DNA of 64,000 bases from Vagococcus bubulae (lineage in GTDB: Bacteria; Bacillota; Bacilli; Lactobacillales; Vagococcaceae): contig NZ_NGJT01000004.1 of assembly GCF_003950315.1 (NCBI RefSeq), forward strand, positions 1 through 64,000, in the 5' to 3' direction. The notes under the pieces were generated by a model. It saw nothing but the letters and a program-made list of their open reading frames with translations, had not been told where the DNA came from and searched no databases. This document shows, one piece after another, positions 7,155-16,235 of the stretch. Numbering within the stretch: the first letter of the stretch is position 1; every line of letters begins with the position of its first letter. A program made the position numbers and the translations under genes.

Positions 7155-8381
7155 ATGAACAAGGAAATGTTAGGAGCACTAGATGCTCTTGAACGCGAAA
7201 AAGGTATTTCAAAAAGTATCGTAATCGAAGCATTAGAAGCAGCGATGGTTTCAGCGTATAAACGTCATTATGGACAAGCACAAAACGTAGAGGTTGAGTT
7301 TGACGAGAAAAAAGGAGATGTACATATTTTTTCTGTTAAAGAAGTGACAGAAGAAGTAATGGACTCTCAATTAGAAGTTAGCTTAAAAGAAGCGTTAAAA
7401 ATTAATGGTGCTTATGAAATTGGCGACATGATTCGTTTTGAGGTAACACCAAAAGACTTTGGTCGTATTGCAGCACAAACGGCTAAACAAGTTATCTTAC
7501 AACGTGTGCGTGAAGCAGAACGCTCAATTATTTATAATGAATTTAGTGCTTACGAAAATGAAATTATGCAAGGAATTGTGGAACGTCAAGATAACCGCTA
7601 CATTTATGTTAATTTAGGTAAAATTGAAGCAGTATTATCTAAACAAGACCAAATCCCAAATGAAGTTTATCAACCACACGATCGCATCAAGGTTTATATT
7701 TCAAAAGTTGAAAACACATCAAAAGGACCTCAAGTTTACGTTAGTCGTAGCCATCCTGACTTGTTAAAACGTTTATTTGAACAAGAGATACCAGAAGTGT
7801 ATGATGGTGAAGTAGAGATTATTAGCATTGCAAGAGAAGCTGGAGATAGAGCGAAAGTGGCAGTGACGGCTGCTAATAAAGATATTGATCCAGTGGGAAC
7901 TTGCGTTGGACCAAAAGGACAACGTGTTCAAGCTATCGTGAATGAACTAAAAGGTGAAAATATGGATATCGTGGAATGGAATGAAGACCCTGCTGTCTTT
8001 ATCTCTAATGCCTTAAATCCAGCCCAAGTATTAGATGTGATTTTTGAGCCAAACCAACGCGCTTGTACGGTCGTTGTGCCAGATTTCCAATTATCATTAG
8101 CTATTGGTAAACGTGGACAAAATGCTAGACTGGCTGCTAAATTAACTGGCTATAAAATTGATATTAAACCTGAGTCTGAATGGGAAAAAATAGCCGCAGA
8201 AAATGAAGAAGAACTAATTGAAGAAGTGCTTGAAGCAAACGAAGAATTAGTTGTTGAAGACATTTTAGAAGATACTTTGGAAGAATTAGCAGAAGAACTA
8301 ATTGAAGAAGTTGTGGAAGAAACAACAGAAGAAGTTATTGAAGAAGAGATTATTGAATCAGTAGAAGAAGATGAAAAATAA
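7155..8381 (+). CDS. nusA: Transcription factor NusA
   Basis: This 408-residue RNA-polymerase-binding protein controls pausing, termination and antitermination. It has an N-terminal RNAP-binding domain (about 1-125), an S1 domain (about 130-200) and two KH domains, including [18 protein letters not shown] and [17 protein letters not shown]. Firmicute NusA usually ends soon after KH2. Here a further ~60 residues form a strongly acidic tail of E-E-L/V-I-E-E repeats, ending EEDEK. The start ATG is preceded by ATGGAGGTTAAGG. Confidence 0.96.
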   Translation: MNKEMLGALDALEREKGISKSIVIEALEAAMVSAYKRHYGQAQNVEVEFDEKKGDVHIFSVKEVTEEVMDSQLEVSLKEALKINGAYEIGDMIRFEVTPKDFGRIAAQTAKQVILQRVREAERSIIYNEFSAYENEIMQGIVERQDNRYIYVNLGKIEAVLSKQDQIPNEVYQPHDRIKVYISKVENTSKGPQVYVSRSHPDLLKRLFEQEIPEVYDGEVEIISIAREAGDRAKVAVTAANKDIDPVGTCVGPKGQRVQAIVNELKGENMDIVEWNEDPAVFISNALNPAQVLDVIFEPNQRACTVVVPDFQLSLAIGKRGQNARLAAKLTGYKIDIKPESEWEKIAAENEEELIEEVLEANEELVVEDILEDTLEELAEELIEEVVEETTEEVIEEEIIESVEEDEK

Positions 8382-8406
8382 TACCACTTTTTGGGAGGCG
8401 AAATAG

Positions 8407-8706
8407 ATGAAACAAAGAAAAATTCCAATGCGTAAATGTGTTGTATCAAATGAAATGAAACCTAAAAAAGAAATGATTCGTATCGTTCGTTCTAAAGAAG
8501 GCGAGATTTCGATTGATCCAACTGGAAAAATGCCAGGTCGAGGGGCCTATCTATCTATGGAACCAGAAGTTGTCCAAAAAAGTTGGGATCAAAAGATTTT
8601 AGATAGAGTGTTAAACGATACGTTGACAGATGACTTCTATCAAGAGTTGCTAGACTATGTCTCACATCAAAAAGCAAGGAGAGAATTATTCGGAAATGGA
8701 AAATAA
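8407..8706 (+). CDS. rnpM: RNase P modulator RnpM (YlxR)
   Basis: This 99-residue RNA-binding protein is of the YlxR family. It has PMRKCVVSNEMKPKKEMIRIV at the N-terminus and the hallmark GKMPGRGAYLS. In B. subtilis the homologue binds RNase P RNA and modulates its activity. It sits in its standard place between nusA and ylxQ and overlaps the latter by 11 bases. GGGAGGCG provides the ribosome site. Confidence 0.92.
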   Translation: MKQRKIPMRKCVVSNEMKPKKEMIRIVRSKEGEISIDPTGKMPGRGAYLSMEPEVVQKSWDQKILDRVLNDTLTDDFYQELLDYVSHQKARRELFGNGK

Positions 8707-9001
8707 ACAACGATTTCTTAATCTCCTAGGTTTAGCAATGAAAGCCGGTAAACTTGTAACTGGCGAAGAAACAACCTTACAGTCAGTGAGAAAAAATACT
8801 GTAAATTTGGTGATTTTAGCAAGTGATGCAAGTGAAAATACCGAAAAAAAAATGAGAGACAAGTGTCATAGTTATCATACAAAATTGATTTCACCATGTA
8901 CATCAGCTGAATTGAGTTCAGCGATTGGTAAAAATCGTATGATTATCGGGGTATGTGACACAGGATTCTCTCGAAAGATGTGTGAACTAATGACAGAATA
9001 G
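8696..9001 (+). CDS. ylxQ: L7Ae-family RNA-binding protein YlxQ
   Basis: This 101-residue protein is of the L7Ae/L30e/S12e family and probably binds kink-turn RNA. The family core is LNLLGLAMKAGKLVTGEE, followed by VNLVILASDASENT. I chose the ATG at 8696, which gives the usual length for B. subtilis YlxQ; AAGGAGAG lies about 11 bases upstream, inside rnpM. An in-frame start at 8657 would add a segment not typical of the family. Its exact role is not established. Confidence 0.88.
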   Translation: MENKQRFLNLLGLAMKAGKLVTGEETTLQSVRKNTVNLVILASDASENTEKKMRDKCHSYHTKLISPCTSAELSSAIGKNRMIIGVCDTGFSRKMCELMTE

Positions 9002-9013
9002 GATGGTGAGAGA

Positions 9014-11338
9014 ATGAGTAAAAAACGCGTATATGAATTAGCGAAAGAACTTAATGTTCCAAGTAAAGATATCGTAGAAAAAGCTCAGTCCGCAGGTGTT
9101 GATGTGAAGAATCATATGAGTACATTAAATGATTCAGACATTGATAAAGTCAAACACCTATTAGCACCTTCAAAAGCTAAGGGACAAGATAAACAGAACA
9201 CTGGTAAAACACCAGTTCAAAAAAATAATCATTCTAACAAAAAGTTAGAAAATAATGATAACAGTAAGGGTAATCGAGTGAATAATCAGAATCAAAACAA
9301 ACAACAACCAACGAATAAACCAAATAATAACCAACAATCTTCAGCTAATGGAACGAAAAAACCAGCTGGAAATACTTCTAATCAAGCAAATAGAAGCAAT
9401 AATTCAACAGGCAATAACAACAACCAAAATAAAGGTGGAAACCGTAATAATAATGGTAACCGTCCTTATCAAGGTAACCAAAACAATCGTTATAACAAAA
9501 ACAATAAACGACGTAACAATAAAAAAGGAAAACAACAAACATCTAATAAACCTGCTGTACCACCACGTAAATTTAAAGAATTACCAGAAGTGTTAGTTTA
9601 CACTGAAGGGATGAATGTGGCAGACATTGCTAAGAAAATTTATCGTGAACCAGCAGAAATTATTAAAAAATTATTCCTTTTAGGTGTGATGGTTAACCAA
9701 AACCAAGCCTTAGATAAAGATACAATTGAATTATTAGCAACAGATTACGGTATTGAAGCGGAAGAAAAAGTTCAAGAAGATGTGGCTGATATTGATAAAT
9801 TCTTTGAAGCAGATGTTGTTGATCCTGACAAATTAGTCAGTCGACCACCTGTTGTGACTGTTATGGGACACGTTGACCATGGTAAAACAACGTTATTAGA
9901 TACTCTAAGAAATGCTAAAGTAACATCAGGAGAAGCTGGTGGGATTACGCAACATATTGGGGCTTACCAAATTGATATTGACGGCAAACCAATTACGTTC
10001 TTAGATACACCAGGACATGCGGCATTTACTAGTATGCGTGCTCGTGGAGCAAGTATTACAGATATTACGATTTTAGTTGTAGCAGCTGATGATGGTGTCA
10101 TGCCACAGACTGTTGAAGCGATTAACCATGCTAAAGCAGCTGAAGTACCAATTATTGTTGCTGTCAATAAAATTGATAAACCAAGTGCTAATCCAGATCG
10201 CGTGATGCAAGAATTAAGTGAATATGGTTTAATTCCTGAGTCGTGGGGTGGAGATACGATTTTTGTTCCAATCTCTGCAAAATTTGGTGATAATATTGAA
10301 GAATTACTAGAAATGATTTTACTTGTTTCAGAAGTAGAAGACTTAAAAGCAGACCCAACACAACGTGCTATCGGGACAGTTATTGAAGCACGTTTAGATA
10401 AAAGTAAAGGTCCTGTTGTGACATTATTAGTACAACAAGGGACTCTACATGTACAAGACCCAATCGTTGTCGGTAACACTCATGGACGTGTGCGTGTGAT
10501 GACAAATGATATTGGTCGTCGTGATAAAGCAGCAGGTCCAGCAACACCAGTTGAAATTACTGGGTTAAATGATGTGCCACAAGCTGGTGACAGATTTGTA
10601 ACCTTCGAAGACGAAAAAACAGCTCGTGCAGCGGGTGAAGAAAGAGCGAAACGTGCCTTGTTAGAACAACGTCAAGTAAGCCAACGTGTTACATTAGATA
10701 ATTTATTTGAAAGTCTTAAAGACGGTGAAATGAAAGAAGTTAATGTTATTATCAAAGCAGACGTTCAAGGTTCTGCTGAAGCTTTAGCAGCCAGTTTAAC
10801 AAAAATTGATGTTGAAGGCGTTCGTGTAAAAATCGTCCATTCAGCAGTTGGAGCAATCAATGAAAGTGACATCACATTAGCTTCTGCAAGTAATGCAATC
10901 ATTGTCGGATTTAACGTTCGTCCAACAGCACAAGCTCGTACACAAGCAGAACAAGAACAAGTAGATATTCGTTTACATCGTATTATCTATAAAGTAATTG
11001 AAGAAATTGAAACAGCTATGAAGGGAATGCTTGATCCTGAATTTGTTGAAAAAATTACAGGACAAATGCAAGTTCGTGAAACTTACAATGTGTCTAAAGT
11101 TGGGACAATTGCAGGATGTTACGTAACTGAAGGATTCATTCGTCGTGACTGTGGTATTCGTCTAATTCGTGATGGCATTGTTATCCATGAAGGTAACTTA
11201 GCTAGCTTGAAACGATTTAAAGATGATGCAAAAGAAGTTAAAATGGGATTTGAATGTGGTGCAACTCTTGAAAATTACAATGACGTAAAAGTTGATGATG
11301 TCATTGAAGGGTTCATCATGGAAGAAGTGAAAAAATAA
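9014..11338 (+). CDS. infB: Translation initiation factor IF-2
   Basis: This 774-residue GTPase brings initiator tRNA to the 30S subunit. A short IF2_N motif ([19 protein letters not shown]) opens the protein. A long linker of about residues 60-185, dominated by Asn, Lys and Gln, follows, then a second IF2_N-like domain. G-domain motifs are GHVDHGKT (residues 285-292), [13 protein letters not shown] and SAKFG, and domains II-IV follow to the C-terminus. The linker is low in complexity and unlike that of B. subtilis; such linkers vary freely between species. It follows ylxQ by 12 bases. Confidence 0.97.
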   Translation: MSKKRVYELAKELNVPSKDIVEKAQSAGVDVKNHMSTLNDSDIDKVKHLLAPSKAKGQDKQNTGKTPVQKNNHSNKKLENNDNSKGNRVNNQNQNKQQPTNKPNNNQQSSANGTKKPAGNTSNQANRSNNSTGNNNNQNKGGNRNNNGNRPYQGNQNNRYNKNNKRRNNKKGKQQTSNKPAVPPRKFKELPEVLVYTEGMNVADIAKKIYREPAEIIKKLFLLGVMVNQNQALDKDTIELLATDYGIEAEEKVQEDVADIDKFFEADVVDPDKLVSRPPVVTVMGHVDHGKTTLLDTLRNAKVTSGEAGGITQHIGAYQIDIDGKPITFLDTPGHAAFTSMRARGASITDITILVVAADDGVMPQTVEAINHAKAAEVPIIVAVNKIDKPSANPDRVMQELSEYGLIPESWGGDTIFVPISAKFGDNIEELLEMILLVSEVEDLKADPTQRAIGTVIEARLDKSKGPVVTLLVQQGTLHVQDPIVVGNTHGRVRVMTNDIGRRDKAAGPATPVEITGLNDVPQAGDRFVTFEDEKTARAAGEERAKRALLEQRQVSQRVTLDNLFESLKDGEMKEVNVIIKADVQGSAEALAASLTKIDVEGVRVKIVHSAVGAINESDITLASASNAIIVGFNVRPTAQARTQAEQEQVDIRLHRIIYKVIEEIETAMKGMLDPEFVEKITGQMQVRETYNVSKVGTIAGCYVTEGFIRRDCGIRLIRDGIVIHEGNLASLKRFKDDAKEVKMGFECGATLENYNDVKVDDVIEGFIMEEVKK

Positions 11339-11369
11339 TTCAGCTCATTTATATGAGGAGGATAAGCAT

Positions 11370-11717
11370 ATGGCAAATTACCGAGATCGTCGTGTCGCTC
11401 AAGAAATATTAAAAGAAGTGAATGATATTTTACATAAAAAAGTTCGTGATCCACGCGTACAAGATGTAAGTATTACTGACGTAAAAGTAACTGGTGATTT
11501 ACAAGAAGCAACTATTTTCTATAGTTTGTTAAGTGATAAAGCATCTGATAAACAAAAAGCTCAAGAAGGATTAGAAAAAGCGACAGGATTAGTACGTCGC
11601 GAATTAGGTCATAGATTAAGCATCTACAAAACGCCTGAAATCACCTTTACAAGAGATGAATCAGTTGAATATGGTAATCACATTGATGAACTATTAAGAG
11701 GATTACATAAAGATTAA
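11370..11717 (+). CDS. rbfA: 30S ribosome-binding factor A
   Basis: This 115-residue KH-type protein binds the 30S subunit during late maturation. [40 protein letters not shown] and [19 protein letters not shown] match the family over its full length. It is the last gene of the rimP operon and is followed by a clear terminator. AGGAGG lies upstream of the ATG. Confidence 0.95.
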   Translation: MANYRDRRVAQEILKEVNDILHKKVRDPRVQDVSITDVKVTGDLQEATIFYSLLSDKASDKQKAQEGLEKATGLVRRELGHRLSIYKTPEITFTRDESVEYGNHIDELLRGLHKD

Positions 11718-11724
11718 GTAACGT

Positions 11725-11764
11725 AAGACTAGAGGATAACTTATTTTCTCTAGTCTTTTTTATT
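11725..11764 (+). terminator. Terminator of the rimP-rbfA operon
   Basis: AAGACTAGAG pairs with CTCTAGTCTT and is followed by a run of T residues, just after the rbfA stop. Confidence 0.88.
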
Positions 11765-11842
11765 TTTCATAAAATAGCAATTATTAACGCATAATAATGA
11801 AGTATGATAAACTAAAATAAGATTAACTAGGAGGCGATTCGA

Positions 11843-12811
11843 TTGGTAAAAAATATCGGAATAGTTGGGACAGGTGTCATTGCAACAGAATTTGTGACGC
11901 AAATAGATACGTCAAAATACACCATTCATTCAGTGTATAATCGTAACCCCAGATCTCTTGAAACATTTAAAGAAGCACATCAACTGCATCATGGATACAC
12001 AGATTACAATGAATTTTTAAACGATGATGATTTAGATTGTGTCTATATTGCTACTCCAAATCAAACGCATTATGACTATGCTAAAAAAGCTATTGAAACA
12101 GGCAAACATGTACTATGTGAAAAAGTGATGGTACTAAAGGGTGAACAAGCACAGGAGTTGTTTGCATTAGCTAAAAAACATCATGTGGTCATACTGGAAG
12201 CTGTGACATTGTTCTTTATGCCAATGTATCATGAGGTGAGTCGTTTATTAGAACAGAATGTGTTAGGAAAAATCAGTGGCGCAAATATTACATTTGGTAG
12301 TTGTAAAGAGTACGATGTAAATAATCGATTCTTTTCATTAGAAAAAGGCGGTGGGGCATTATTTGATATTGGACCATATGCCTTATCAGCAGCTGTTTAT
12401 TTATTAGGGACAGATATCGAGTTAGTTTCTTCTGAGGTTGTCATGGCACCAAGTGGCGTTGATGAAAAATCAGTGACAACATTAAAAACAAAAAATAATG
12501 AATTAGCCAGCGTGATGTTGTCATTTAGAGGGAAATTACCGAAACAAATTTTAGTAACAGGTGATGAAGGTTACTTATTAATTAATGATTTTCCAAGAGC
12601 AACAACTGCTGATATCTTTTACAATGATGGAACAACACAAGTCATTGAAGTAGGAGATGGAAAAGACGTATTCACCTATGAGATGGATATGTTAAATCAT
12701 TTGGCTAATGAAAAAGATTTAGAACATGTCCCAGATTGTCGCGAAGTGAGTCAACGAGTGATTGAGTTGATGGACGCGATGAGACGCGAGTGGGGATGGG
12801 AACTAGAATAG
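11843..12811 (+). CDS. Gfo/Idh/MocA-family oxidoreductase
   Basis: This 322-residue NAD(P)-dependent dehydrogenase belongs to the sugar-oxidoreductase family. The Rossmann fold starts with IGIVGTGVIATEFV, and the cofactor region has VYIATPNQTHYDYAKKAIE. The usual EKP motif that follows (GKHVLCEKP) reads CEKV here, so the conserved proline is lost. The C-terminal domain contains KGGGALFDIGPYALSAAVYL. The start is TTG with GGAGGCG eight bases upstream. It stands alone between two terminators, so context gives no hint of the substrate. Confidence 0.82.
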   Translation: MVKNIGIVGTGVIATEFVTQIDTSKYTIHSVYNRNPRSLETFKEAHQLHHGYTDYNEFLNDDDLDCVYIATPNQTHYDYAKKAIETGKHVLCEKVMVLKGEQAQELFALAKKHHVVILEAVTLFFMPMYHEVSRLLEQNVLGKISGANITFGSCKEYDVNNRFFSLEKGGGALFDIGPYALSAAVYLLGTDIELVSSEVVMAPSGVDEKSVTTLKTKNNELASVMLSFRGKLPKQILVTGDEGYLLINDFPRATTADIFYNDGTTQVIEVGDGKDVFTYEMDMLNHLANEKDLEHVPDCREVSQRVIELMDAMRREWGWELE

Positions 12812-12818
12812 TTATCTT

Positions 12819-12843
12819 AAAGGAGGGGAAACCTCCTTTTTTT
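12819..12843 (+). terminator. Terminator after the oxidoreductase gene
   Basis: AAAGGAGG pairs with CCTCCTTT around a GGAAA loop and is followed by a T run. Confidence 0.85.
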
Positions 12844-12863
12844 ATGTTTACAATCTCTTTTGT

Positions 12864-12892
12864 CTTAATTAGGTCTTTAAGTATGCTATAAT
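12864..12892 (+). promoter_or_regulatory. Promoter of truB-ribF-hemW
   Basis: TGC-TATAAT (12884-12892) is a perfect extended -10 box about 36 bases upstream of truB. The -35 region (CTTAAT at 12864) is weak, as is usual with extended -10 promoters. Confidence 0.55.
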
Positions 12893-12927
12893 ATTCAAGA
12901 AATGATGAAAAGAGTAGGAGAAGATGA

Positions 12928-13845
12928 ATGGAAGGAATTATCCCTCTATGGAAACCACGTGGTATGACAAGTCATGATTGCGTCTTCCAGTTAAGAAAGA
13001 TTTTAAAAACAAAAAAAGTTGGACATAGTGGCACTCTTGATCCGGATGTTGATGGTGTGTTGCCTATTTGTGTCGGTAAAGCAACAAAAGTTGTTGAGTA
13101 TTTACAAGAATCTCATAAAATATATGTTGGGGAAATAACACTGGGTTTTTCAACAGAAACAGAAGACGCGAGTGGGGAAGTTGTAGCGAAAAGTCCTATT
13201 ACTAAGCCTTTAACAGAAAAAGAAATTGATGAAGCCATGTTATCTTTAACAGGTGATATTCAACAAGTGCCTCCTATGTATTCAGCAGTAAAAGTGAATG
13301 GTCGACGATTGTATGATTATGCGAGAAAAGGTGAAACAGTCGAGCGTCCTATTAGACAGACAACCATTCATCATTATAAACGAATTAGTCAACCAGAATT
13401 TTCTAACGAAGAACAAACACAGTCATGGAAATTTGAAGTGGATTGTGCAAAGGGAACATACGTTAGAACACTTGCCGTAGACACAGGAAAAAAATTAGGC
13501 TATGAGGCCCATATGTCAGATTTAACGAGGTTATCAAGTGGTGGTTTTGACGCGAAAGAAGCCATTACGTTAGAAAGAGTAAGAGAACTTGTTGAAGATA
13601 ATCAATCATCAGAAATATTCTATCCCCTTGAGCGTGCAGTCGAGACGTTTCCTAAAAAACGATTAACATCAGATGAGTATCAATTAATCAGAAATGGATT
13701 AGTGATGCCAGATTCTTTTTTTGAGGGATATGATGACACACAGTTGATTGCATTATTTTACAATCAACAACTTGTTAGTTTATATGGTAAACACCCAAGT
13801 AAACCTGGTTTATTTAAACCAGTTAAAGTGATTCGAAACGATTAA
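12928..13845 (+). CDS. truB: tRNA pseudouridine(55) synthase
   Basis: This 305-residue enzyme makes pseudouridine 55 in the T-loop of tRNAs. The catalytic aspartate is Asp38 in VGHSGTLDPDVDGVLP. PPMYSAVKVNGRRLYDYARKG and CAKGTYVRTLAVDTGKKLG are further family motifs, and a PUA-like C-terminus follows. The length is normal. It is the first gene of a three-gene operon, with ribF starting 13 bases downstream. Confidence 0.95.
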   Translation: MEGIIPLWKPRGMTSHDCVFQLRKILKTKKVGHSGTLDPDVDGVLPICVGKATKVVEYLQESHKIYVGEITLGFSTETEDASGEVVAKSPITKPLTEKEIDEAMLSLTGDIQQVPPMYSAVKVNGRRLYDYARKGETVERPIRQTTIHHYKRISQPEFSNEEQTQSWKFEVDCAKGTYVRTLAVDTGKKLGYEAHMSDLTRLSSGGFDAKEAITLERVRELVEDNQSSEIFYPLERAVETFPKKRLTSDEYQLIRNGLVMPDSFFEGYDDTQLIALFYNQQLVSLYGKHPSKPGLFKPVKVIRND

Positions 13846-13858
13846 AGGAGTATATGTT

Positions 13859-14812
13859 ATGCAAATTATTAATATTCATCATCCGTATGATCCATGTAAC
13901 TTACCTAAAGAGGATGTTGTGTTAGCTTTAGGTTTTTTTGATGGCGTTCATAGAGGTCATCAAGAAGTGATTCGAACAGCAAAAACGATTGCGGATGAAA
14001 AAGGATTAAAATTGGCTGTGATGACGTTTAATCATCATCCAGCAGTTGTTTTCCAAAAAATAGATCATAAGAAAATGAAATACATTACAACGATTGAGCA
14101 AAAAGAAGAGAGAATGAAAGAATTAGGTGTTGATTATTTATATATCATTGAGTTTACCTCTTCTTTTGCGAGTCTTTCACCACAAGATTTTGTAGATGAA
14201 TACATGGTCGGATTACATGCTAAAGTGGTAGTGGCTGGATTTGACTATACATATGGCAAAAAAGATATTGCCAATATGAGGATATTGCCGGACTATGCGA
14301 ATGGTCGATTTGATGTTGTAGAAGTCCAAAAATTAAGTGATAATGATGAAAAGGTTAGTTCAACAGCGATTCGTGAATGCATGAAGATTGGTGATATGCG
14401 TGCAGCTAATAAATTATTAGGGTATGCTTATGAAACAACAGGCATTGTGGTGCATGGTGATAAACGTGGCCGATTATTAGGCTACCCAACAGCTAACATT
14501 AAAGTGCCATCATTTTCACTATTGCCAACAGGTGGGGTATATGTTGTTAAGATAAAAGTAGCAAATAAATGGTACATGGGTATGGCTCAGATAGGATACA
14601 ATATTACGTTTGAAAGCAATCGACCAATGACCATTGAAGTCAACATTCTAGATTTTTCAGATGATATTTACGGAGAACAAGTGAGTGTTGAGTGGCTACA
14701 CTTTTTACGGGGAGAGAAAAAATTTGATAATGTGGATGGACTAATTGCTCAACTAAAACAAGATGAACAAGATACAAGGAATTATTTTGATACAGTAGGA
14801 GGACGAGCATGA
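13859..14812 (+). CDS. ribF: Bifunctional riboflavin kinase/FAD synthetase
   Basis: This 317-residue enzyme converts riboflavin to FMN and then to FAD. The N-terminal FAD-synthetase (nucleotidyltransferase) domain has LGFFDGVHRGHQEVI and VSSTAIRECMKIGDM. The C-terminal riboflavin-kinase domain has GDKRGRLLGYPTANIKVP and TIEVNILDFSDDIYGE. It follows truB, as in many Firmicutes, and overlaps hemW by four bases, implying coupled translation. Confidence 0.95.
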   Translation: MQIINIHHPYDPCNLPKEDVVLALGFFDGVHRGHQEVIRTAKTIADEKGLKLAVMTFNHHPAVVFQKIDHKKMKYITTIEQKEERMKELGVDYLYIIEFTSSFASLSPQDFVDEYMVGLHAKVVVAGFDYTYGKKDIANMRILPDYANGRFDVVEVQKLSDNDEKVSSTAIRECMKIGDMRAANKLLGYAYETTGIVVHGDKRGRLLGYPTANIKVPSFSLLPTGGVYVVKIKVANKWYMGMAQIGYNITFESNRPMTIEVNILDFSDDIYGEQVSVEWLHFLRGEKKFDNVDGLIAQLKQDEQDTRNYFDTVGGRA

Positions 14813-15945
14813 CGTCAGCCTATATACATATTCCTTTTTGTGAACATATCTGTTTTTATTGTGACTTCAATAAAGTATTTATTGAAGGACAACCTGTTGA
14901 TGAATACATTGAGGCATTGTTAAAAGAGATAACATTAACAAAAGAAGCTTATCCATCAGACACAACTGAAACCATTTATATTGGTGGAGGTACGCCGACA
15001 TCTTTATCTGCTAAGCAGCTCGACCGATTGTTAAGTGGTATTAAAGAATTGTTACCATTCAATCCAAGTGATGAATTTACAGTGGAAGCTAATCCAGGTG
15101 ACTTGACGATGGACAAAATAAAGGTCCTACAAACGCATGGAGTGAATCGATTATCTATGGGAGTTCAAACATTTGATGATCGGTTATTAAAAAAAATTGG
15201 CCGAAAACATTCAGCTCAAGATGTATTTGATACAATGGCACTTTTAGAGCGAGCAGACTTTTCAAATGTTAGCATTGATTTGATTTATGCTTTACCAAAT
15301 CAAACAATGGAAAGTTTTGAAGACACACTTGATAAAGCATTAGCGCTAGATTTACCTCATTATTCCATGTATTCGTTAATTTTAGAAAATAAAACCATGT
15401 TTTATAATTGGGCAAGACAAGGCAGGTTGCATTTACCGGGGATTGATGTTGAGGGTGATATGTTTGAGCGAGCAATTGAACGGATGACGTTAGCCGGAAA
15501 ACATCAGTATGAAGTGAGTAATTTCGCTGAAGTGGGAAAAGAGAGCAAGCATAACTTGGTTTACTGGAATAATGATCATTATTATGGATTGGGCGCAGGA
15601 GCAAGTGGTTATTTAGGCAATATTCGTTATAAAAATCATGGCCCTATTCAACATTACTTAGAACCTTTAAGACAAAATAAATTACCTACTATTACAACAG
15701 AAAATTTAACGATTAAACATCAAATGGAAGAGGAAATGTTTTTAGGATTACGTAAAAAACAAGGTGTTTCTCTGCCTAATTTTGAACAAAAATTTGGTCA
15801 ATCTTTTGAATCAGTTTATGGAAGTATCGCTGATGGTTTAATAGAGGAAGAAATGATTCAAATAAGAGATGGGTTTATTTCGTTAACGGATAAAGGGTTA
15901 ATTTTAGGAAATGATGTTTTTGAGAAGTTTTTATTAGAAAAATAA
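14809..15945 (+). CDS. hemW: Heme chaperone HemW (radical SAM)
   Basis: This 378-residue radical-SAM protein is of the family formerly called oxygen-independent coproporphyrinogen oxidase. The cluster-binding cysteines appear in HIPFCEHICFYCDFNKVF, and GGGTPTSL and VSIDLIYALPNQT are typical. It resembles the Gram-positive HemW heme-binding chaperones rather than true HemN, so the older annotation would be misleading. AGGAGG precedes the ATG, which overlaps the ribF stop. A terminator follows. Confidence 0.9.
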   Translation: MTSAYIHIPFCEHICFYCDFNKVFIEGQPVDEYIEALLKEITLTKEAYPSDTTETIYIGGGTPTSLSAKQLDRLLSGIKELLPFNPSDEFTVEANPGDLTMDKIKVLQTHGVNRLSMGVQTFDDRLLKKIGRKHSAQDVFDTMALLERADFSNVSIDLIYALPNQTMESFEDTLDKALALDLPHYSMYSLILENKTMFYNWARQGRLHLPGIDVEGDMFERAIERMTLAGKHQYEVSNFAEVGKESKHNLVYWNNDHYYGLGAGASGYLGNIRYKNHGPIQHYLEPLRQNKLPTITTENLTIKHQMEEEMFLGLRKKQGVSLPNFEQKFGQSFESVYGSIADGLIEEEMIQIRDGFISLTDKGLILGNDVFEKFLLEK

Positions 15946-15951
15946 GCATGA

Positions 15952-15987
15952 AACAGTCTAAAAAGAAAAAATTAGGCTGTTTTTTTG
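15952..15987 (+). terminator. Terminator of truB-ribF-hemW
   Basis: AACAGTCTAA pairs with TTAGGCTGTT (one G-U pair) and is followed by a T run. Confidence 0.8.
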
Positions 15988-16045
15988 TTGTTCTCGTTTT
16001 TTTGACAAAATAAACTGACATATTCTCGTGATTAATTGATTATAA

Positions 16046-16067
16046 ATTTGTCATAATATAGACAAAT
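16046..16067. promoter_or_regulatory. ATTTGTC-N8-GACAAAT dyad upstream of hrcA
   Basis: A perfect 7-8-7 inverted repeat lies about 40 bases before the first CIRCE element. It does not match the CIRCE or CtsR (GGTCAAA) sites. It may be an operator for another regulator, or an upstream promoter region, since its core ATAATATA is AT-rich. The function is unknown. Confidence 0.45.
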
Positions 16068-16107
16068 CCTTTATTTATTAAGCTTTTCTAAGACGGTATC
16101 GTTAATT

Positions 16108-16134
16108 TTAGCACTCTGAAACAAAGAGTGCTAA
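16108..16134. promoter_or_regulatory. CIRCE element 1
   Basis: TTAGCACTC-N9-GAGTGCTAA is the canonical HrcA operator. It lies just upstream of the hrcA promoter. Confidence 0.97.
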
Positions 16135-16151
16135 AAAAGAGATGTTTTTAG

Positions 16152-16180
16152 TTGACAAAAAAATTAATCCTTGTTATATT
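16152..16180 (+). promoter_or_regulatory. Promoter of hrcA-grpE-dnaK
   Basis: TTGACA (16152-16157) and TATATT (16175-16180) are spaced by 17 bases. The promoter sits between two CIRCE elements, so HrcA can block it from both sides. Confidence 0.9.
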
Positions 16181-16191
16181 GAATAATGTAG

Positions 16192-16218
16192 TTAGCACTT
16201 AATACAAAAGAGTGCTAA
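16192..16218. promoter_or_regulatory. CIRCE element 2
   Basis: TTAGCACTT-N9-GAGTGCTAA differs from the consensus by one base in the left arm. It lies at the predicted transcription start of hrcA. Confidence 0.96.
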
Positions 16219-16235
16219 TAAGGAAGGTGATTCGC

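Noticed and set aside
8150-8449. Serine-rich antisense ORF at the end of nusA
   Set aside because: It is the complement of the Glu-rich NusA tail.
9964-10479. Long antisense ORF inside infB
   Set aside because: Its Ser/Ala/Thr-rich product is the mirror of biased infB codons; it has no ribosome site and no family features.
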